A stretch of 64,000 nt of DNA from Candidatus Palauibacter rhopaloidicola (GTDB taxonomy: Bacteria > Gemmatimonadota > Gemmatimonadetes > Palauibacterales > Palauibacteraceae), in the NCBI GenBank assembly GCA_026914155.1, contig JAPPGH010000042.1, forward strand, positions 1 through 64,000, in the 5' to 3' direction. Both the position numbers and the translations under genes were made by a program. Below the pieces are notes generated by a model, which saw only the letters and a list, made by a program, of their open reading frames with translations, had not been told where the DNA came from and searched no databases. This document shows positions 60,931 to 64,000 of the stretch, piece by piece. Each line of letters starts with the position of its first letter. Position 1 is the first letter of the stretch.

Positions 60931-61611
60931 ATGGACACCGTTCAGTCTCGGCTGCGTTTTTTCCGTAAAGATGTTCAGGGCTTATCGCTGCGCGATTTTC
61001 GCGGCCGCGTCAACGCGGAGTTGCCCGAGCCCGCCCGTGTGAGCCTCGGCACGCTCTCGAACTACGAACGCGATGCCGGAGGGTCGTCGAGGGCGGGGCC
61101 GCGGGCCGAGTTTCTGGCGGCGCTCAAGCGGGCCTTTCCTCCCCTTCGGCTCGAGTGGCTGATTCTGGGCGACGGAGAGCCGACGACCATCGCCGAGCGA
61201 CTCGCCGCGCCCGAGGGCCTCGAGACGAAGGCGGGCTCAGCGACGGGCGAAGACCCCTCGTTCGCGGCGCAGGTCCTGGCGCGCTACCCCGATCTTGAAC
61301 TGCTCTCGCCGGAGGCGTCGGCCCTCTTCATGGCCGCGCTCACGCGCCTGGCCATGGGCGAACCGAAGCTGGCGCTGGACGAGAAGGATCTGATGCAGTT
61401 GGCGGGCGACCTGCGCTGGCTCCTTCTGCTTCCGCCGGGGGCGTGGGGGTTTCACCACGCGCCGCCCTACCGGACGTTCTCCGACTACGCCGTCGCGATG
61501 CTGCACGCGCTGAGCCTGCTCATGCCCGACAGCGGGGAGGGAGACCCGATCGCGGACCACGCCGCCTCGATTCTCCCGCGCCTGCGCCGCTTTCGGAAGG
61601 TCGGTTTCTAG
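60931..61611 (+). CDS. HTH-like (XRE-type) protein of unknown target
   Basis: About 226 residues from ATG 60931 (ATG 60919 also in frame). The N-terminal 70 residues look like a helix-turn-helix of the XRE kind ([50 protein letters not shown] ending in GDGEPT). The C-terminal part is helical and not recognised ([48 protein letters not shown]). It is divergent from the DUF5916-arsC-mobA operon with about 120 bp between starts, so it may regulate that operon or the E1 gene downstream. DNA binding is predicted, not shown. Confidence 0.7.
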   Translation: MDTVQSRLRFFRKDVQGLSLRDFRGRVNAELPEPARVSLGTLSNYERDAGGSSRAGPRAEFLAALKRAFPPLRLEWLILGDGEPTTIAERLAAPEGLETKAGSATGEDPSFAAQVLARYPDLELLSPEASALFMAALTRLAMGEPKLALDEKDLMQLAGDLRWLLLLPPGAWGFHHAPPYRTFSDYAVAMLHALSLLMPDSGEGDPIADHAASILPRLRRFRKVGF

Positions 61612-61754
61612 ACGCGTCAGGGGCGCTTAGATTCCCCGCCGGGTCTTCGTTGCGGTTGGGGCGGGGCGGTTGCGGAGGGCGAAGGCGGAGTCGTGGCGAG
61701 TCTCCCGGGCCCGGAGACCCGGCACTCGAACTCTTCGTTATCACCTGGACATAT

Positions 61755-63923
61755 ATGGCAACCCCTATCGACCAGACCGACGACCTGGAGCGCGCGCTCA
61801 GCGCCCTGGCCCGCCCCGAATGGCGGGATCTCCAGGCCGAGGACCTTCTCGCGATGTATCGCGTGATGTACACGTCGAGGACGATCGACGACCGCGAAAT
61901 CGCGATGAAGCGACAGAACCGCATCTTCTTCCAGATCTCCGGCGCCGGTCACGAGGCGCTCCTCGTCGCGGCGGGCCGCGCGCTCAGAGCGGGGCACGAC
62001 TGGTTCTTCACCTACTACCGAGACCGCGCGCTCTGCCTCGAACTCGGCATGTCTCCGTACGAGATGTTCCTCGGCGCCGTCGGAGCGGAGGAGGATCCGT
62101 CCACCGGCGGACGGCAGATGCCGGCGCATTTCGGTTCGCCGGCCCTGCACCTCGTCACGCCTTCCAGCCCGACGGGCACGCAGTTCAACCAGGCGGTGGG
62201 GTGCGCCGAGGGCATCGCCCGCGCCAGGACCGCCGGACTCGATGGACTCGACGCGGTCGCCCCGCAGGTGGAATCGGATGAGATCGTGCTCGTGTGCACG
62301 GGGGACGGTACGACCTCGGAAGGAGAGTTCTGGGAGGCGCTCAACACCGCCTCCAACCTGCAGCTTCCCATCCTCTTCCTCGTGGAGGACAACGGATACG
62401 CGATCTCCGTGCCGGTGGAGGTCAACACGGCCGGCGGGAGCATCTCGAGTCTCGTGCGGAGCTACCCGAACCTCTACGTCGAAGAGGTCGACGGAACGGA
62501 CCCGCTCGAGAGCTACGTCGTCATGCGGCGCGCCGCGCGATACGTGCGGTCCGGCCAAGGGCCGGCGCTCGTTCACGCGCATGTCACCCGGCCCTACAGC
62601 CACTCGATGTCCGACGATGAGCGGCTCTACAAGTCCGAGAGCGAACGGGAACTCGAATCCGGGCGCGACCCGGTCGCCACCTTCGCCGACTACCTCGTTC
62701 GGGAAGGCGTGATCGAGGCCGACGCACTCGAATCGCTCAATGCGGACATCAAGGCCGAAGTCGCCGACGCGGCGGACCGGGCCATGGCCCGCCCGCAACC
62801 GGCTCCCGATACCGTCTACGCCCACGTGTATTCGCCCGATGTCGACCCCGCGTCGAGCGCCTTCGAGACGGAGGCCCGGCCCGACCCCGAGGGGAATCCG
62901 AAGACGATGGTCGACCTGCTCAACGCCTGCCTCCGCGACGAGATGCGGCGCGATCCGCGGATCGTGGTGTTCGGGCAGGACGTGGCGGACGTGAGCCGCG
63001 AGGAGATCCTCGATGAGGTCAAGGGCAAGGGCGGCGTCTTCAAGGTGACGCACGGCCTGCAGCGCGAGTTCGGGTCGCTTCGGGTGTACAACGCCCCCCT
63101 CGCGGAGGCGAACATCGTCGGACGCGCCGTGGGTCTCGCCGTGCGCGGGCTGAAGCCGGTCGCCGAGGTGCAGTTCTTCGACTACATCTGGCCGGCCTAC
63201 CACCAGTTCCGGAACGAGGTCGCGACCTTCCGCTGGCGCTCCGCGGGACGCTGGAAGTGCCCGCTCGTCATTCGGACCACCTACGGGGGCTACATCTCGG
63301 GCGGCGCGATCTACCATTCTCAGACGGGCGCCTCGCTCTTCACGCACACGCCCGGCATGCACGTGATCTGCCCCTCGAACGCGGAGGACGCGAACGGGCT
63401 CCTGCGGACCGCGATCCGGTGCGACGACCCGGTGCTCTTCCTCGAGCACAAGCACCTGTACCGGCAGACGTACAACAAGGGCATCTATCCGGGTCCCGAG
63501 TACATGATCCCCTTCGGCAAGGCTGCCCTGGTCACGGAGGGCGACGATCTCACGATCGTCACCTACGGCGCGATGGTGGAGCGCACGCGCAAGGCGCTCG
63601 CGAAGCTCGACCGCGCGGGGGAGCCGGTGCGCGCGGACCTGATCGACCTGCGGTCGCTGAACCCGGTCGACATGGACGCGATCCGCCGCTCGGTGATGAA
63701 GACGAACCGCGTGCTCGTGGCCTACGAGGACGCGAAGTCCTGGGGCTACGGAGCCGAGATCTCGGCCCGCCTGGCCGACGAACTGTTCGAGTGGCTCGAC
63801 GCGCCGATCCGCCGGGTCACCTCGACGGACACCTTCATCGGCTATGCGCCCTCGCTCGAAAACGCGTCCCTGCCGCAGGTCGACGACATCGCCGAAGCGA
63901 TCGTGGAACTCGCCACCTGGTAA
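61755..63923 (+). CDS. 2-oxoacid dehydrogenase E1 component, fused alpha and beta subunits
   Basis: About 722 residues from ATG 61755. The alpha part (1-370) has [60 protein letters not shown], and the thiamine diphosphate motif from [16 protein letters not shown] to [10 protein letters not shown]. The beta part (about 390-722) has [73 protein letters not shown] and [15 protein letters not shown]. It decarboxylates a 2-oxoacid (branched-chain or pyruvate type) and passes the acyl group to a lipoyl E2. E2 and E3 are not in the window. Confidence 0.93.
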   Translation: MATPIDQTDDLERALSALARPEWRDLQAEDLLAMYRVMYTSRTIDDREIAMKRQNRIFFQISGAGHEALLVAAGRALRAGHDWFFTYYRDRALCLELGMSPYEMFLGAVGAEEDPSTGGRQMPAHFGSPALHLVTPSSPTGTQFNQAVGCAEGIARARTAGLDGLDAVAPQVESDEIVLVCTGDGTTSEGEFWEALNTASNLQLPILFLVEDNGYAISVPVEVNTAGGSISSLVRSYPNLYVEEVDGTDPLESYVVMRRAARYVRSGQGPALVHAHVTRPYSHSMSDDERLYKSESERELESGRDPVATFADYLVREGVIEADALESLNADIKAEVADAADRAMARPQPAPDTVYAHVYSPDVDPASSAFETEARPDPEGNPKTMVDLLNACLRDEMRRDPRIVVFGQDVADVSREEILDEVKGKGGVFKVTHGLQREFGSLRVYNAPLAEANIVGRAVGLAVRGLKPVAEVQFFDYIWPAYHQFRNEVATFRWRSAGRWKCPLVIRTTYGGYISGGAIYHSQTGASLFTHTPGMHVICPSNAEDANGLLRTAIRCDDPVLFLEHKHLYRQTYNKGIYPGPEYMIPFGKAALVTEGDDLTIVTYGAMVERTRKALAKLDRAGEPVRADLIDLRSLNPVDMDAIRRSVMKTNRVLVAYEDAKSWGYGAEISARLADELFEWLDAPIRRVTSTDTFIGYAPSLENASLPQVDDIAEAIVELATW

Positions 63924-63939
63924 TCGGCGGGGGCCGGTT

Positions 63940-64000
63940 TCACTCGGCGGGAGCCGGCCCTCCCGACCGGACCTCTTCGAGCGCCTCGAGGGTGCGGGGC
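63940..64000 (-). CDS. C-terminal end of a minus-strand gene (partial)
   Basis: Reading in from the right edge on the minus strand, an open frame gives PRTLEALEEVRSGGPAPAE and stops at 63940-63942. The composition looks coding and the stop sits just beyond the E1 stop, as expected for convergent genes. Only about 19 codons are visible, so no function can be given. Confidence 0.35.
   Translation of the reverse strand, partial: PRTLEALEEVRSGGPAPAE

Noticed and set aside
1..64000. CRISPR array, rRNA, insertion sequence or replication origin
   Set aside because: No regularly spaced short repeats with unique spacers, no rRNA sequence, no transposase, and no DnaA-box cluster were seen.

Overview
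High-GC bacterial chromosome segment. ATG and GTG starts are mixed, many gene pairs overlap as GTGA, and Tat signals, lipoproteins, a TonB-dependent receptor, a Tsx-like porin and a DUF5916 protein point to a Gram-negative, probably aerobic heterotroph. The protein set (GMC oxidoreductase with gluconate-dehydrogenase-type small subunit, DUF5916, DUF1684, AzgA-type permease, fused 2-oxoacid dehydrogenase E1) suggests Gemmatimonadota or a relative. That placement is an inference; there is no rRNA or other marker gene here.

Layout. 1-10.1 kb: the 3' part of a giant repeat adhesin (PKD, cadherin-like, Ig-like and FN3 modules) ending in an autotransporter barrel. It is followed by an N-terminally shortened tyrosine recombinase that faces the 3' end of tRNA-Ala(TGC), which looks like the edge of an integrated island. 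11.3-16 kb: a two-gene GMC oxidoreductase operon, a DUF1684 lipoprotein, and a Fic AMPylase with a repeated palindrome upstream. 16-27 kb (minus): Xaa-Pro peptidase, Tsx-like channel, purine permease, an AddA/AddB-like helicase-nuclease pair and adenine deaminase. 27-36 kb (plus): an NSS symporter, an apparently circularly permuted alkaline-phosphatase-superfamily lipoprotein, a Tat-exported calcineurin-like phosphoesterase, and a tandem pair of dimethylformamidase-like proteins. 36-43 kb (minus): two overlapping aldehyde dehydrogenases, a TonB receptor, and a Tat-signal HD-domain protein with a full set of candidate di-iron ligands. 43-47 kb: cspA, DUF6065, two sister lipoproteins, DUF1015.

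47.2-57.3 kb is the metabolic core. It encodes an aryl-CoA ligase, a creatininase-SDR fusion, a RidA protein, enoyl-CoA hydratase, acyl-CoA dehydrogenase, a monooxygenase/Old-Yellow-Enzyme fusion, tryptophan 2,3-dioxygenase and kynureninase. Together these give a route from tryptophan through kynurenine and anthranilate to 2-aminobenzoyl-CoA and its aerobic 'hybrid' CoA-dependent degradation. Only N-formylkynurenine formamidase has no recognisable gene, and the creatininase-family domain is a candidate replacement. The right end holds mobA, an arsenate reductase-like gene, DUF5916, an HTH-like protein and a fused E1 alpha/beta dehydrogenase.

The strongest leads are the creatininase-SDR fusion as possible formamidase, the exported HD-type oxygenase candidate beside a TonB receptor, the permuted phosphatase, the Fic operator-like repeats, and two genes that appear to start with CTG.
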